Source: an uncultured Olegusella sp.
GTDB lineage: Bacteria > Actinomycetota > Coriobacteriia > Coriobacteriales > Atopobiaceae
Assembly: GCF_947253395.1 (NCBI RefSeq)
Contig: NZ_CAMXYY010000008.1
Span: 1-30,419, forward strand
DNA length: 30,419 bases
Reading direction: 5' to 3'
Part shown: one piece after another, positions 15,023 through 23,742 of the stretch
Position numbering within the stretch: position 1 is the stretch's first letter
How the letters are laid out: the number at the start of each line of letters is the position of its first letter
The notes under the pieces: model-generated
Seen by the model: only the letters and a program-made list of their open reading frames with translations
The model's database searches: none
What the model was told of the DNA's origin: nothing
Position numbers and translations under genes: made by a program

Positions 15023-15943
15023 TTAGAGCAGACCGTTATTCACCAGTACCGTACGAATAGCCTCTACATTGGCACCCTCAAGCCGCTTGACGGGGCGAAG
15101 CATTTGATTGGTCGCAAAAATACCCATGAGCTGCAGCGCAGTCTTAAAGGCGCCAACGCCTGCCGCAAAGCCCTGCACACCTGAAGTGACATCAAAAATG
15201 TGGCTAATTTCGTTTAGTCTGTCCTGCTCTGCCTTAGCTGTTGCCCAATCTCCTGCCTCAGCTGCCTTCCACATGCGGACGTAGCCTGAAGGCTCTACGT
15301 TGGCAAGACCGGGCACCGAGCCATCAGCACCGGAAAGATAAGCGCCATCAACTACGATTTCGTGACCAGTCAGCAGCGACAGGGGATGTCCCACTTTCTC
15401 ATTTTCTTGGCAGAGATAGCGGAAGGAAATGTCATCGCCAGAGGAGTCCTTGACGCCAGCAAGCACGCCATCCTCACCCAAACGAACGAGCATCTTCCAA
15501 TCGAGCTTGGTGTGTACGCACACGGGGATGTCATAAGCAAAAATCGGCAAATCAAGCGCTTCATGCAAGATACGGAAATGTGCCTCATTTTCAGCTTGCC
15601 CACCCAAGGCATAAAACGGTGCCGTCGCCACCAGAGCATCTACGCCCAGCTTTTGTGCGCGCTTGCCTTGGTCGATTACGCGCTCGGTCTCGGTATCAAT
15701 AATGCCAAGCAAAACGGGAACGCGATGGTTGACAATGCGCATAGCTTCACGCGCAATTTCGTCGCGACGCTCGTCTGTGGCAAGAGCTGCCTCGCCCGAT
15801 GAACCCAAGAAGAACAAGCCGTCGACACCAGCATCAATCATGCGATTGATGCTGCGCTCAAAAGACTCAACATCAAGCTGGCGATCATCGGTATCGGGAA
15901 CAACTACAGGAGGTATAACGCCACGAATTTTGAAATCCGACAT
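15023..15943 (-). CDS. nanA: N-acetylneuraminate lyase (DapA/NanA family)
   Basis: NanA splits N-acetylneuraminate into ManNAc and pyruvate through a Schiff base. In this 306-residue protein GSSGE (47-51) is the pyruvate-binding motif, Tyr137 in AYDIP and the Schiff-base Lys165 in AGVKDSSGD occupy the same numbers as in E. coli NanA. The family also holds dihydrodipicolinate synthases and other aldolases; neighbours nanK and nanE decide for the sialic-acid function. The start at 15943 (MSDFKIRG) follows AAAGGA; an ATG five codons upstream has no site. Confidence 0.9.
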   Translation of the reverse strand: MSDFKIRGVIPPVVVPDTDDRQLDVESFERSINRMIDAGVDGLFFLGSSGEAALATDERRDEIAREAMRIVNHRVPVLLGIIDTETERVIDQGKRAQKLGVDALVATAPFYALGGQAENEAHFRILHEALDLPIFAYDIPVCVHTKLDWKMLVRLGEDGVLAGVKDSSGDDISFRYLCQENEKVGHPLSLLTGHEIVVDGAYLSGADGSVPGLANVEPSGYVRMWKAAEAGDWATAKAEQDRLNEISHIFDVTSGVQGFAAGVGAFKTALQLMGIFATNQMLRPVKRLEGANVEAIRTVLVNNGLL

Positions 15944-15990
15944 TGTCTTTCCTTTCACATGTCAGAAGTACTTTTTCTCAACAAATAAGT

Positions 15991-16869
15991 CTACAGGTGC
16001 ATAAAAGCTAAAAGTTTATTTTCAAAGTCATTGACACGCTCATGGGCATATTTTGGATAATCCACACAGGTCACATTCCCCGCAAGAGCAGACACCACCT
16101 CCTTGGTAGCAGATGGCAATGCCTCTGTATCCATCAAACAGCGCCCCACCAATGTCTGCGTTGTTACAAATGATGCAAATGAACGCGTATCTACATAACT
16201 CAGGGTGTTAAACACTGCTTCTGCAGTTATACCTCTTGGGTCAACTTCGCGAAAATAGCGACGTAACCCTACCGTCAAGTCCCCATCAGCATCGCTTTCC
16301 CACAGCTGGCGCCAATTTGCCGCAGAAGGGTTGAGCGCTGCGCAGGTAAGCAGCGCGGCTGGACTCACAAGTATCGAGCTTAAAGCAGCAGAGTCTAAAG
16401 CAAGCGCTCCGCCCAAACCTTCGCCCCAAAGCATGAGTCCTGCGCGAGCGCAAAATGTCTGAGTTGCCGCTATGCCTACAGCAGTGAGTGCATCTTCGAT
16501 AATCTGGGCCAACTCCAAAGCATCAGGGCCATTTTGCCAGCCGCGCGTAACATCGCCTGACCATAAGCGCATCTCTGGCGCAAATACCGAATACCCTAGT
16601 GACACAAAACGAGAGAGATAAAACCAACCTCGCTGTGGTCGGCCCACATCGTGAAAAACCACCACACAAGGTCCCTGCGAAAGCTGTTTTGGCTGGAGAT
16701 AGCGCGCATGCAGCTCTACCCCATCGCTTGCAAGATAGCTCAGATACTCACATCTAAGCTTTGAACTGCTTGTTATAACGTCTGCGGGTTGGCGCCGCAC
16801 GTCTTGATCAAGCAAAACTCGACTTGCCCGTGCACGCCAGTACTCTTCAAAATCGCGAGGAGTGCTCAT
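15991..16869 (-). CDS. CE7 esterase paralogue, probably inactive
   Basis: The 292-residue protein aligns along its length with the following 331-residue acetyl esterase (FEEYWRAR against FDEFWAER; FNTLSYVDTRSFA against FGKLAYIDTLSFA). Where the active paralogue has the nucleophile GASQGGG, this one reads GEGLGGA, so Gly151 replaces Ser. The acid (MDTEALP) and the His (YAHERV) seem retained. It is cytoplasmic, with no signal peptide. It may be a pseudoenzyme, for instance a partner or regulator of its neighbour, or use another nucleophile. Its ATG overlaps the neighbour's stop by one base (TAATG), so the two are coupled. It lies 47 bases before nanA. Confidence 0.8.
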   Translation of the reverse strand: MSTPRDFEEYWRARASRVLLDQDVRRQPADVITSSSKLRCEYLSYLASDGVELHARYLQPKQLSQGPCVVVFHDVGRPQRGWFYLSRFVSLGYSVFAPEMRLWSGDVTRGWQNGPDALELAQIIEDALTAVGIAATQTFCARAGLMLWGEGLGGALALDSAALSSILVSPAALLTCAALNPSAANWRQLWESDADGDLTVGLRRYFREVDPRGITAEAVFNTLSYVDTRSFASFVTTQTLVGRCLMDTEALPSATKEVVSALAGNVTCVDYPKYAHERVNDFENKLLAFMHL

Positions 16870-17864
16870 TATGCGTTTGCACCTCCCCTTATGCCGACAA
16901 GACCCAACTGATAGAAATCATTAATCAAATCATCGTACGCTTGGATTTCCTCATGCCCAAACGATGGAAATGTCACGTGAGCTTTGGGACAGTTGAGTGC
17001 ATTGTAGACGGCATACTGCGTAGGCAGAGGACACACCGTATCGGCAAGACCAGACCCAAACAGCACTTCCGAGCGTACTAAATGAGCAAAACTCAGCGTA
17101 TCAATATAGGCAAGTTTGCCAAAGATCTCGTCTTGCCGTGTGCCATCTGGATCAAACCACCGCGCGTAATAACGCAGCCCCTCATAAGCAAGTTCATCTT
17201 GGCCAAGCTCAAATACGCGACGAAAATCCGACAAGAAGGGATATAAAATTGAGGCACGTACAATCAAATCCGAATTAAGCGCACAGCAAGCAATGCCCAT
17301 CCCGCCACCTTGGGATGCACCATTCACAAAGACATGAGCAAGATCAATGCACGACAGCTGACGCACAATCCGACAAAGTATGCGTACATGTTGATAAAGA
17401 CGCACGTAGTAGCTATCTTTCATATCTCCATCAAGACCTGCAATGAGATGCCCTGAAACTGTTGTGCCTTTATATCCACCAATATCTTCGCTTTTGCCGC
17501 CCTGCCCAGGGTTATCCATGGCAAGCACCGCATATCCCAAGCCTGCAAAAGAAGCCTGCTCAAACCAGCTGCGCGTAGCTCCTGGATAGCCATGAAATTG
17601 CAATACCAAAGGCACCGGCGCATCTGTCACTGGCAAGACATACTTTGCATAGAGCCGCGCTCCGTCCATCCCATAAAACCATACATCAAAGAACTGGCAG
17701 TGCTCATACTGGGGCAGTTCGTCTGCAGGCGAGATGTCATAGCGCAACGGTATAGCATCGGCCTCAGCCATTCTCTCGGCCCAAAACTCATCAAAGTCAA
17801 GCGGCGGTACCATAGCACCCTGTGCTTTTTTGAGTTCTGCGAGCTGAGACGCAGTTACAGGCAC
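16869..17864 (-). CDS. CE7-family acetyl esterase, likely sialate O-acetylesterase role
   Basis: The 331-residue protein is of the acetyl-xylan esterase / cephalosporin deacetylase family (alpha/beta hydrolase). Ser184 in NGASQGGGMG is the nucleophile, Asp in GSGLADTVCP the acid and His in FPSFGHEEI the base; LQFHGYPG shapes the oxyanion hole. The start is taken as GTG at 17862-17864 because GGAGG lies six bases upstream and family proteins begin just before the LAELKKAQG helix; an upstream ATG at 17909 has no site. No signal peptide is seen, so it acts in the cytoplasm. In this operon it may remove O-acetyl groups from imported sialic acid, an inference from context. Confidence 0.87.
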   Translation of the reverse strand: MPVTASQLAELKKAQGAMVPPLDFDEFWAERMAEADAIPLRYDISPADELPQYEHCQFFDVWFYGMDGARLYAKYVLPVTDAPVPLVLQFHGYPGATRSWFEQASFAGLGYAVLAMDNPGQGGKSEDIGGYKGTTVSGHLIAGLDGDMKDSYYVRLYQHVRILCRIVRQLSCIDLAHVFVNGASQGGGMGIACCALNSDLIVRASILYPFLSDFRRVFELGQDELAYEGLRYYARWFDPDGTRQDEIFGKLAYIDTLSFAHLVRSEVLFGSGLADTVCPLPTQYAVYNALNCPKAHVTFPSFGHEEIQAYDDLINDFYQLGLVGIRGGANA

Positions 17865-17946
17865 AAGCCACCTCCAGATATACGAGACAGATGGGCGCAG
17901 ACGCGGCATCTCATATGAGACACCGCGTCATAGACAATCAAGCTAT

Positions 17947-18798
17947 TTATCTTCCTAGTTTGGGATGGAGCAACGAAGGCGCAGCGGCAAGAAGGGTCCT
18001 TGTGTAACCATCTGACGGATTTAGGAACACCTCGTCTGAAGGTCCAAATTCGACAATCTTGCCCCTGTTCATCACGGCAATATCATCAGATACATAGTGC
18101 ACCGAAGAAATATCGTGAGAGATAAAGACCATTGCGAGACCCAAATCACGCTTAAGGTCAGTTAAGAGGTTCAAAATCTGTGCGCGTACCGATACGTCCA
18201 GTGCAGAAGTAGGCTCATCGGCAATGATTGCATCTGGCCCCAGCGAAAGTGCACGAGCAATAGCTACGCGCTGACGTTGACCACCTGAGAGCTGACCTGG
18301 CAAGGCCTGAAGGCTACTTGAGGGCAAACCGACCATATCCAACAATTCACGCACGCGCTTTTCTTGCTCGGAAGCACTGCCAATATGATGCACCAGCAAG
18401 GGATCCATGAGCTGGTCATGCACAGTCATACGAGCATTGAGCGCAGTAGCTGGATTTTGAAAGACAACCGAAATGACGCGACCGATCTTCATACGATCCT
18501 CAGCAGAGCGTTTTGTCACGTCTACGCCCTTAAACCAAACCTTACCCTCCGTAGGCGTCTGTAGACCACACATAACGTTGGCGGTCGTGGACTTACCACA
18601 GCCAGACTCACCAACAATGCCAATTGTCCGTCCTGGCATTAAGCGCAGCGTGACACCTTTAACTGCTTGCACCAAATTAGGATGCAAGATGGGTCCTGTA
18701 CGTGTACGGAACGTCACCTTGATGTCATCAAGAAAGATGATAGGGGTAACACCATCTACCGTGCCATCGGGCGCAGTGTTCTGAATGGTTTCGCTCAT
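17947..18798 (-). CDS. Dpp/Opp-type ABC transporter ATPase (DppF-like)
   Basis: The 283-residue ATPase energises the importer. It has Walker A GESGCGKST at 63-71, the signature LSGGQRQR at 170-177, Walker B IIADEP at 191-196 and the switch SHD at 227-229. The C-terminal NPSDGYTRTLLAAAP is the typical OppF/DppF extension. Its ATG overlaps the stop of the fused permease-ATPase by one base. By context it serves sialic-acid uptake, as in the SatABCD type of transporter, although peptide transport cannot be excluded from this gene alone. Confidence 0.93.
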   Translation of the reverse strand: MSETIQNTAPDGTVDGVTPIIFLDDIKVTFRTRTGPILHPNLVQAVKGVTLRLMPGRTIGIVGESGCGKSTTANVMCGLQTPTEGKVWFKGVDVTKRSAEDRMKIGRVISVVFQNPATALNARMTVHDQLMDPLLVHHIGSASEQEKRVRELLDMVGLPSSSLQALPGQLSGGQRQRVAIARALSLGPDAIIADEPTSALDVSVRAQILNLLTDLKRDLGLAMVFISHDISSVHYVSDDIAVMNRGKIVEFGPSDEVFLNPSDGYTRTLLAAAPSLLHPKLGR

Positions 18799-20822
18799 TA
18801 CTTAACACCTCCCTTGACTTGCTGTGCATGTGGTACAAGACCAGCAGCAATCATATCCTCGTCGGGAATTTCGTTGTACACGTGGTTGGGCTGACCCACC
18901 TCAGTCTTGAGGATAGGTCGAATGTCCAAGCCCACCTCAGGATGGCTTGAACGCGGAGCAAAGCGATCGCCTGTGGGGAAGTCCTTGGGCGAAGGCACCG
19001 TTCCTGGCACCTGATGCAACCTGCCACTTGCAGCCTCGATAGAAAGCACCGAGCCAAGCAGACCACGGGTGTATTCGTGAATCGGATTTGCAAGCAGTTC
19101 GCTCGTGGGGGCCTGCTCGACAACCTGACCGGCATACATAACCGTGATGTCGTTAGCAACCTCAGCCACCAAGGCCAAGTCGTGGCTGACAAAGAGCATG
19201 GCAAAGCCAAGCTTCTCGCGTAGCTCATTCAAAAGCTTGATGACCTGCTTTTGCACGGTAACATCGAGCGCTGTTGTAGGCTCATCGCAAATTACCAAAC
19301 GTGGATCACGCGTCAGAGCCATAGCGATAAGCACGCGCTGGCACTGACCGCCAGACAACTCATGCGGATAACTTTCAAGTGTACGTTTGGGATCAAGACC
19401 AACAAGCTCAAGAAGCTCTTCAGCCGAGCGCGTGCCACCACGATCGGTGAGCTGCTTCATCTGAGCTCGAATGAGCATTGACGGGTTGAGCGAAGATAAG
19501 GCATCTTGTGGCACCATGGCGATTTCGTTGCCACGCAGGGCTTCACGTTCCTTGTCATTAAGATCCAACAGGTTACGGCCATCATAAAGAACCTCACCTG
19601 AGACCGTTGCGCGTGGATCAAGCAAACCCATCACCGTAAGAGCCGTAATGGATTTACCACAACCAGACTCACCCACCAAGCCCATGGTCTGACCAGGACG
19701 AACGGAATAACTGACATGGTCAACTACATCGACATCACCATGACGTGGGAAGCGAATACAAAGGTCTTTGACCTCAAGTAGAGGCTTCACGTCGTAGTCA
19801 GGCTTATGACGGTCGGTACGCTGAAGTTCTACATCACGCAGTGCAGTAAGTGAGGCAGCAAGGGCAGGAGCCTGAGCCTTGTAAGCAGAGACGGGATCGG
19901 CAAGAATACGATCTTCTTCACGCGTGGAATCGTTATTTGCCTCAACATTAGCCGTAGGAGCTGCAACGATTGCGTCAGTGATACCCTCAGCCAGAATATT
20001 AAGCGCAAGGGAGGTCAACATAATTGCTAGGCCGGGATAGAGTGCCTGCCACCAACGACCTGCCAAAACGCCTCCACGAGCATTAGACAAAATATTGCCC
20101 CAAGTAGGAGTCGGCTCAACAATGCCCGCACCAATAAAGGTAAGAGATGCCTCAAAAACAATAGCGTCTGCAACCAATGTCACCGTAAATACCATGATGG
20201 GAGCGATGCAATTGCGCAGGACATGCTTCCACAAAATCCAAGGTGCGCGAGCGCCTGACACCACAACTGCGCGTACATAGTCTTCGCCATATTCAGAGAT
20301 GATATTTGCACGCACAATACGCGCAATCTGTGGCGTATACATCAGGCCAATGGACGCAATAATTGCTGGCACGCTATTGCCCAAGACTGAGACCAAAACA
20401 GCGGCAAGGGCGATGCCAGGAATGGACATAATAATGTCCAAGATACGCATGATAACTTCAGAGATCCATTTGCGGGTAACTGCAGCAAGGGCGCCAAGGA
20501 TTGAGCCCAGTACAAGAGCAACGACTACCGAGCCAAAGCCAATAACAAGCGAGTAGCGGCCACCATACATAAGGCGGGATAGTACATCGCGTCCCTTATC
20601 ATCAGTACCAAAAAAGAACTGACCATTAGGAGCAGTTCGTGCTGAGAAGATCTCCGTCGGACTGTGTGGTGCAAGCACGCTCGCGAGGATAGAAATGACT
20701 GCAACCACTGCAAGGAGAATCAAAGCGACTTTCGAAGGAGTAGTAAGGCGTTTCCAGCCACCAAGTCGCGGCTTGCGACCAGCCAGCGCCTCCAACTTTT
20801 CTGTCTGTTCTTTTCTACTCAT
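18798..20822 (-). CDS. Fused Dpp-type permease and ATPase (DppC-DppD)
   Basis: The 674-residue protein joins a whole inner-membrane permease (about 1-290, with six or so membrane segments and the EAA loop DYVRAVVVSGARAPWILW-KH near 181-200) to a full ATPase (about 345-600) through a polar linker at 291-345. The ATPase has Walker A GESGCGKS at 384-391, signature LSGGQCQR at 489-496, Walker B ICDEP and SHD at 546-548. A tail at 600-674 carries the Opp-type extension plus about 60 extra residues. The frame is continuous, so the fusion is genuine. Fused forms are known in some actinobacterial sialic-acid importers. It lies two bases after dppB. Confidence 0.94.
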   Translation of the reverse strand: MSRKEQTEKLEALAGRKPRLGGWKRLTTPSKVALILLAVVAVISILASVLAPHSPTEIFSARTAPNGQFFFGTDDKGRDVLSRLMYGGRYSLVIGFGSVVVALVLGSILGALAAVTRKWISEVIMRILDIIMSIPGIALAAVLVSVLGNSVPAIIASIGLMYTPQIARIVRANIISEYGEDYVRAVVVSGARAPWILWKHVLRNCIAPIMVFTVTLVADAIVFEASLTFIGAGIVEPTPTWGNILSNARGGVLAGRWWQALYPGLAIMLTSLALNILAEGITDAIVAAPTANVEANNDSTREEDRILADPVSAYKAQAPALAASLTALRDVELQRTDRHKPDYDVKPLLEVKDLCIRFPRHGDVDVVDHVSYSVRPGQTMGLVGESGCGKSITALTVMGLLDPRATVSGEVLYDGRNLLDLNDKEREALRGNEIAMVPQDALSSLNPSMLIRAQMKQLTDRGGTRSAEELLELVGLDPKRTLESYPHELSGGQCQRVLIAMALTRDPRLVICDEPTTALDVTVQKQVIKLLNELREKLGFAMLFVSHDLALVAEVANDITVMYAGQVVEQAPTSELLANPIHEYTRGLLGSVLSIEAASGRLHQVPGTVPSPKDFPTGDRFAPRSSHPEVGLDIRPILKTEVGQPNHVYNEIPDEDMIAAGLVPHAQQVKGGVK

Positions 20823-20824
20823 GG

Positions 20825-21766
20825 CTACACCGACCTAATGCGCGGGTTGATTAGCAGATAGAGCATATCAACCACAATGTTGATAACAATAAAGGCGATG
20901 GCGACCACGGTAGTGACGCCTTGTACCAGCGTAGGAATGTTGCCCTGAACACCTGCGAGTAGTGTCATGCCCATTCCTGGCAGGTTGAATACAACCTCAA
21001 TAACAACAGCGCCACCCATGAGATAACCAATCTTCATACCCAGGGTTGTAACTGGCGTAATCAAAGCATTGCGCAAAACATTGCGGCTAACAATGGTGGC
21101 ATAGGGAATGCCTGCCGCACGAGCAGTACGCACGTAATCGCGATCAAGTTCCTCAACCATAGATGTACGCACGATACGAATCATCTGACCAGTAAGCGGA
21201 GTCGCTAGTGCAATAGCAGGAAGCAACATGCGTCCCCAGTAGCCCGCCGTACCAAAAGGTGGCAAGGGACCAGAAACAGGCAGTTTGCCTAGGAATATCA
21301 AAATAAGCATGACACCCAACCAAAACGAGGGTGTAGCCAATGCTGCAATCGAAAAAACGCGCAACAGTTGATCGGGCCACTTATCTCTGTAGAGCGCTGC
21401 AATCACGCCTAGGATGAAGGAGACAACTGCACCAATAAACAAACCAATAAACGTGAGCTGCAAAGTGACGGGCAAAGCCAAGGCAATACGATCGGCAACC
21501 GATGCCCTATTGACACCATATGTACCCAAATCGCCATGGAAAAAATTGTTCATGTAGCGGCCATAACGCACTGGCAAAGGATCATCAAGTCCATACTGCT
21601 TGTGGTATGCCTGCACCTGTTCTATGGTGGCACTCTCTCCAAGAGCCGCATATGCCTCATCTACCGGCGAGAATGACATCAGAAAAAACACAAGGAACGA
21701 CACACCAATAATCATTATGGGAAATGCAATAAGACGTCTACCAATGAGACGCAGGAGATTGTTCAT
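20825..21766 (-). CDS. Dpp-type ABC permease (DppB-like)
   Basis: The 313-residue protein is the first membrane subunit of the importer. It begins MNNLLRLIGRRLIAFPIMII, has the DppB-like N-terminal VDEAYAALGESATIEQVQAY loop, about six membrane segments, and the EAA loop DYVRTARAAGIPYATIV that docks on the ATPase. The start at 21766 follows AAAGGGG; 34 upstream codons that happen to be open are Arg rich and are omitted. It lies 135 bases after the binding-protein gene, with a hairpin in the gap. Confidence 0.95.
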   Translation of the reverse strand: MNNLLRLIGRRLIAFPIMIIGVSFLVFFLMSFSPVDEAYAALGESATIEQVQAYHKQYGLDDPLPVRYGRYMNNFFHGDLGTYGVNRASVADRIALALPVTLQLTFIGLFIGAVVSFILGVIAALYRDKWPDQLLRVFSIAALATPSFWLGVMLILIFLGKLPVSGPLPPFGTAGYWGRMLLPAIALATPLTGQMIRIVRTSMVEELDRDYVRTARAAGIPYATIVSRNVLRNALITPVTTLGMKIGYLMGGAVVIEVVFNLPGMGMTLLAGVQGNIPTLVQGVTTVVAIAFIVINIVVDMLYLLINPRIRSV

Positions 21767-21838
21767 GAGGCCCCTTTCTGTTCGCGTCCGCTCCCGTCTC
21801 ACCCGCGGGAGAATACAAAAACCTCCAAGGTTCTTGCG

Positions 21839-21871
21839 AAAAAGGGTACCAGCCACAGAGGCTGGCACCCT
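21839..21871 (-). terminator. Hairpin attenuator between binding protein and permease genes
   Basis: On the minus strand a 12-pair stem (AGGGTGCCAGCC with GGCTGGTACCCT, one wobble) has a five-base loop and is followed by five T. It begins about 30 bases after the binding-protein stop and precedes dppB of the same operon. Partial termination or 3'-end protection here would give more binding protein than transporter. Confidence 0.85.
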
Positions 21872-21900
21872 TTCTCTGTCAGCGCATAGACGCCGGAAGC

Positions 21901-23487
21901 TTATGCTCCGGTGGTAGCTGCACCGAGGAAGTCCATACCAGGAATGGGGATGCCAGCAAAGTCGGCAATCTTTTCGGCATTATAGGCGGTGGAAACCTTG
22001 CGGTGCAGGAGGGGATACAGAGGTACGTACTCGGAAATCTTATCGAAGCACTCGTTCCAAATCTTCTGCTGGGCGTCTGGGTCAACTTCCTGACGTGCCT
22101 TGTCCATGAGGTCGTTGACTTCCTTGAACTGATCAGGGTTGCCCGCCTGCCAGAACGTGCGGGTCTTGGTAAAGGCGCCATCGGCATAGAACCAGCACAT
22201 AAGCAGGTCAGGGTCATTACCAAAGCAAGAGGGGTCGCCAGGAGCCAAAAGTAAGTCGCCCCAGCCCTCTGTGCTTACGAGGTCAGCATAGACGGCCGAA
22301 GACTGCTGGGTATTGATGGTGGTCTTAAAGCCAAGAGCATCCAGGTCTTCCTTGACCTGCGCTGCCATAGCGACAATCCAACCGTGGTCGGTGGTATTTA
22401 GAGTAAGAGCGCCAGGGGTGACACCCGCATCAGCCAAAAGCTTCTTTGCTTTCTCGGGGTCATAGGTATAGACATTTGCTGCCTTGTTGTAGTTGGCAAA
22501 CGTCTCGGGGATGTAGCAGCTAGCCGCAGTTGCCTGAGAGAGCAAAACGTTGTCAATCATCTTGGGAATATTAAGGGCATAGAAGATAGCCTGGCGAGCA
22601 ACATTGTTCTTCCAAGGATCCTTAGCGCAGTCAAATGCCAAGAAGGGCAGAGAGAAGCCCTGGATAGAGTCAACCTTGAGACCCGCACCCGTAAGCTGAT
22701 CGATGGAGTCAGCAGGGACGTTCTCCATAACCATCGTCGTGCCATCCATGGCCGCAGTTACACGAGCGGTATCGTCAACCATAGACGTGTAGGTGAGCTT
22801 CTCATCCTTTGCGGGGAACTTACCGTTGTAATGCTCGTTGGGAACCAAGGTAACGGTAAGGCCATCAGCACTGATTTCGTCAAACTTCCAAGGACCCGTG
22901 CAAATCGGCTTGGCAGTAGCGTCATCATCGCTCATGGATGTGGGGATAACGCCAAAGACAGCGAGGCGCTGCTTGATAAGACCAAACGGATACGCAAGTT
23001 TCACGGTAACGGTCTTGTCGTCTTTTGCCTCCAGTGCAGAGAAAGGAGTTAGGAAAGACTGATAGATATTGCCCTCAGCGCTTGCACGCTTAAAGGAGGA
23101 GACAACATCTTCTGCCTTGACATCGGTACCATCAGAGAACTTTGCACCGTCGCGCAGAGTAATTTCATACGTTGTATCGTCAACCTTGACGGGGTCATCA
23201 GCTGCAAGCTGGTTGTAGACCGAGAAGTCATGGAAGTCGAAACCGTATAGACCTTCCATCACGTTGATGTTGACACCCATGCAAAATGCAGAGGAAGTCG
23301 TACCAGGGTGGAAGTTGTTGCCTGCGTAGCCAGAGCCAGCCGTGATGGTGCCGCCGCCTTTTCCAGCAGGTCCAGCTCCACTACCAGAGCTGGAAGGAGC
23401 AGGCTGACCACCGCATGCTGCGAGACCGAGCATAGCTGCTACCGCACCGGACGTACCAATAAACTGCCTACGAGAGATGGCTGACAT
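21901..23487 (-). CDS. Family 5 solute-binding lipoprotein (putative sialic-acid binding)
   Basis: The 528-residue protein is an SBP_bac_5 binding protein, the class used by Opp/Dpp and SatA transporters. The N-terminus MSAISRRQFIGTSGAVAAML has a twin-arginine motif and is followed by the lipobox GLAAC, so Cys25 should be lipid-modified and hold it on the membrane. Then comes a Gly/Ser/Pro linker. Typical family stretches are YEITLRDGAKFSDGTDVKAE and VARQAIFYALNIPKMID. It is the first gene of the operon, with GAAAGGGG in front of the ATG. Sialic acid as ligand is inferred from the downstream nan genes; the binding pocket cannot be judged from sequence alone. Confidence 0.93.
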   Translation of the reverse strand: MSAISRRQFIGTSGAVAAMLGLAACGGQPAPSSSGSGAGPAGKGGGTITAGSGYAGNNFHPGTTSSAFCMGVNINVMEGLYGFDFHDFSVYNQLAADDPVKVDDTTYEITLRDGAKFSDGTDVKAEDVVSSFKRASAEGNIYQSFLTPFSALEAKDDKTVTVKLAYPFGLIKQRLAVFGVIPTSMSDDDATAKPICTGPWKFDEISADGLTVTLVPNEHYNGKFPAKDEKLTYTSMVDDTARVTAAMDGTTMVMENVPADSIDQLTGAGLKVDSIQGFSLPFLAFDCAKDPWKNNVARQAIFYALNIPKMIDNVLLSQATAASCYIPETFANYNKAANVYTYDPEKAKKLLADAGVTPGALTLNTTDHGWIVAMAAQVKEDLDALGFKTTINTQQSSAVYADLVSTEGWGDLLLAPGDPSCFGNDPDLLMCWFYADGAFTKTRTFWQAGNPDQFKEVNDLMDKARQEVDPDAQQKIWNECFDKISEYVPLYPLLHRKVSTAYNAEKIADFAGIPIPGMDFLGAATTGA

Positions 23488-23742
23488 GCATACCCCTTTC
23501 GAATGAGCTTACCCGACAACTATCGTCGATGACTGAACGAGCGCTTTTTGCGCACGCATTTGTTTAATAATGCAAACAACTTTGATGACGCGGCCATTGA
23601 ATTTCGGCAGACGGTCATAATCTACCTTAAACGGGATACTGCCTCATCAACTGGTACTATTATTGAATACCGCTTTTTTATTACCTAGCAAAATACTAGG
23701 TTGATTGAACCGGCTTTTCGCTTATTCATTTTTATAAATTTT
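23488..23742 (-). promoter_or_regulatory. Control region of the sialic-acid operon
   Basis: The 255 bases before the binding-protein gene hold no ORF. An inverted repeat GCATT-8-AATGC (23556-23573) overlaps a second one, TTTG-10-CAAA (23559-23576), and GCGC-5-GCGC follows at 23541-23553; any of these could be an operator. CCTAG-7-CTAGG near 23684-23700 could end the patatin transcript but lacks a T-tract. I cannot settle a promoter. Confidence 0.4.
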
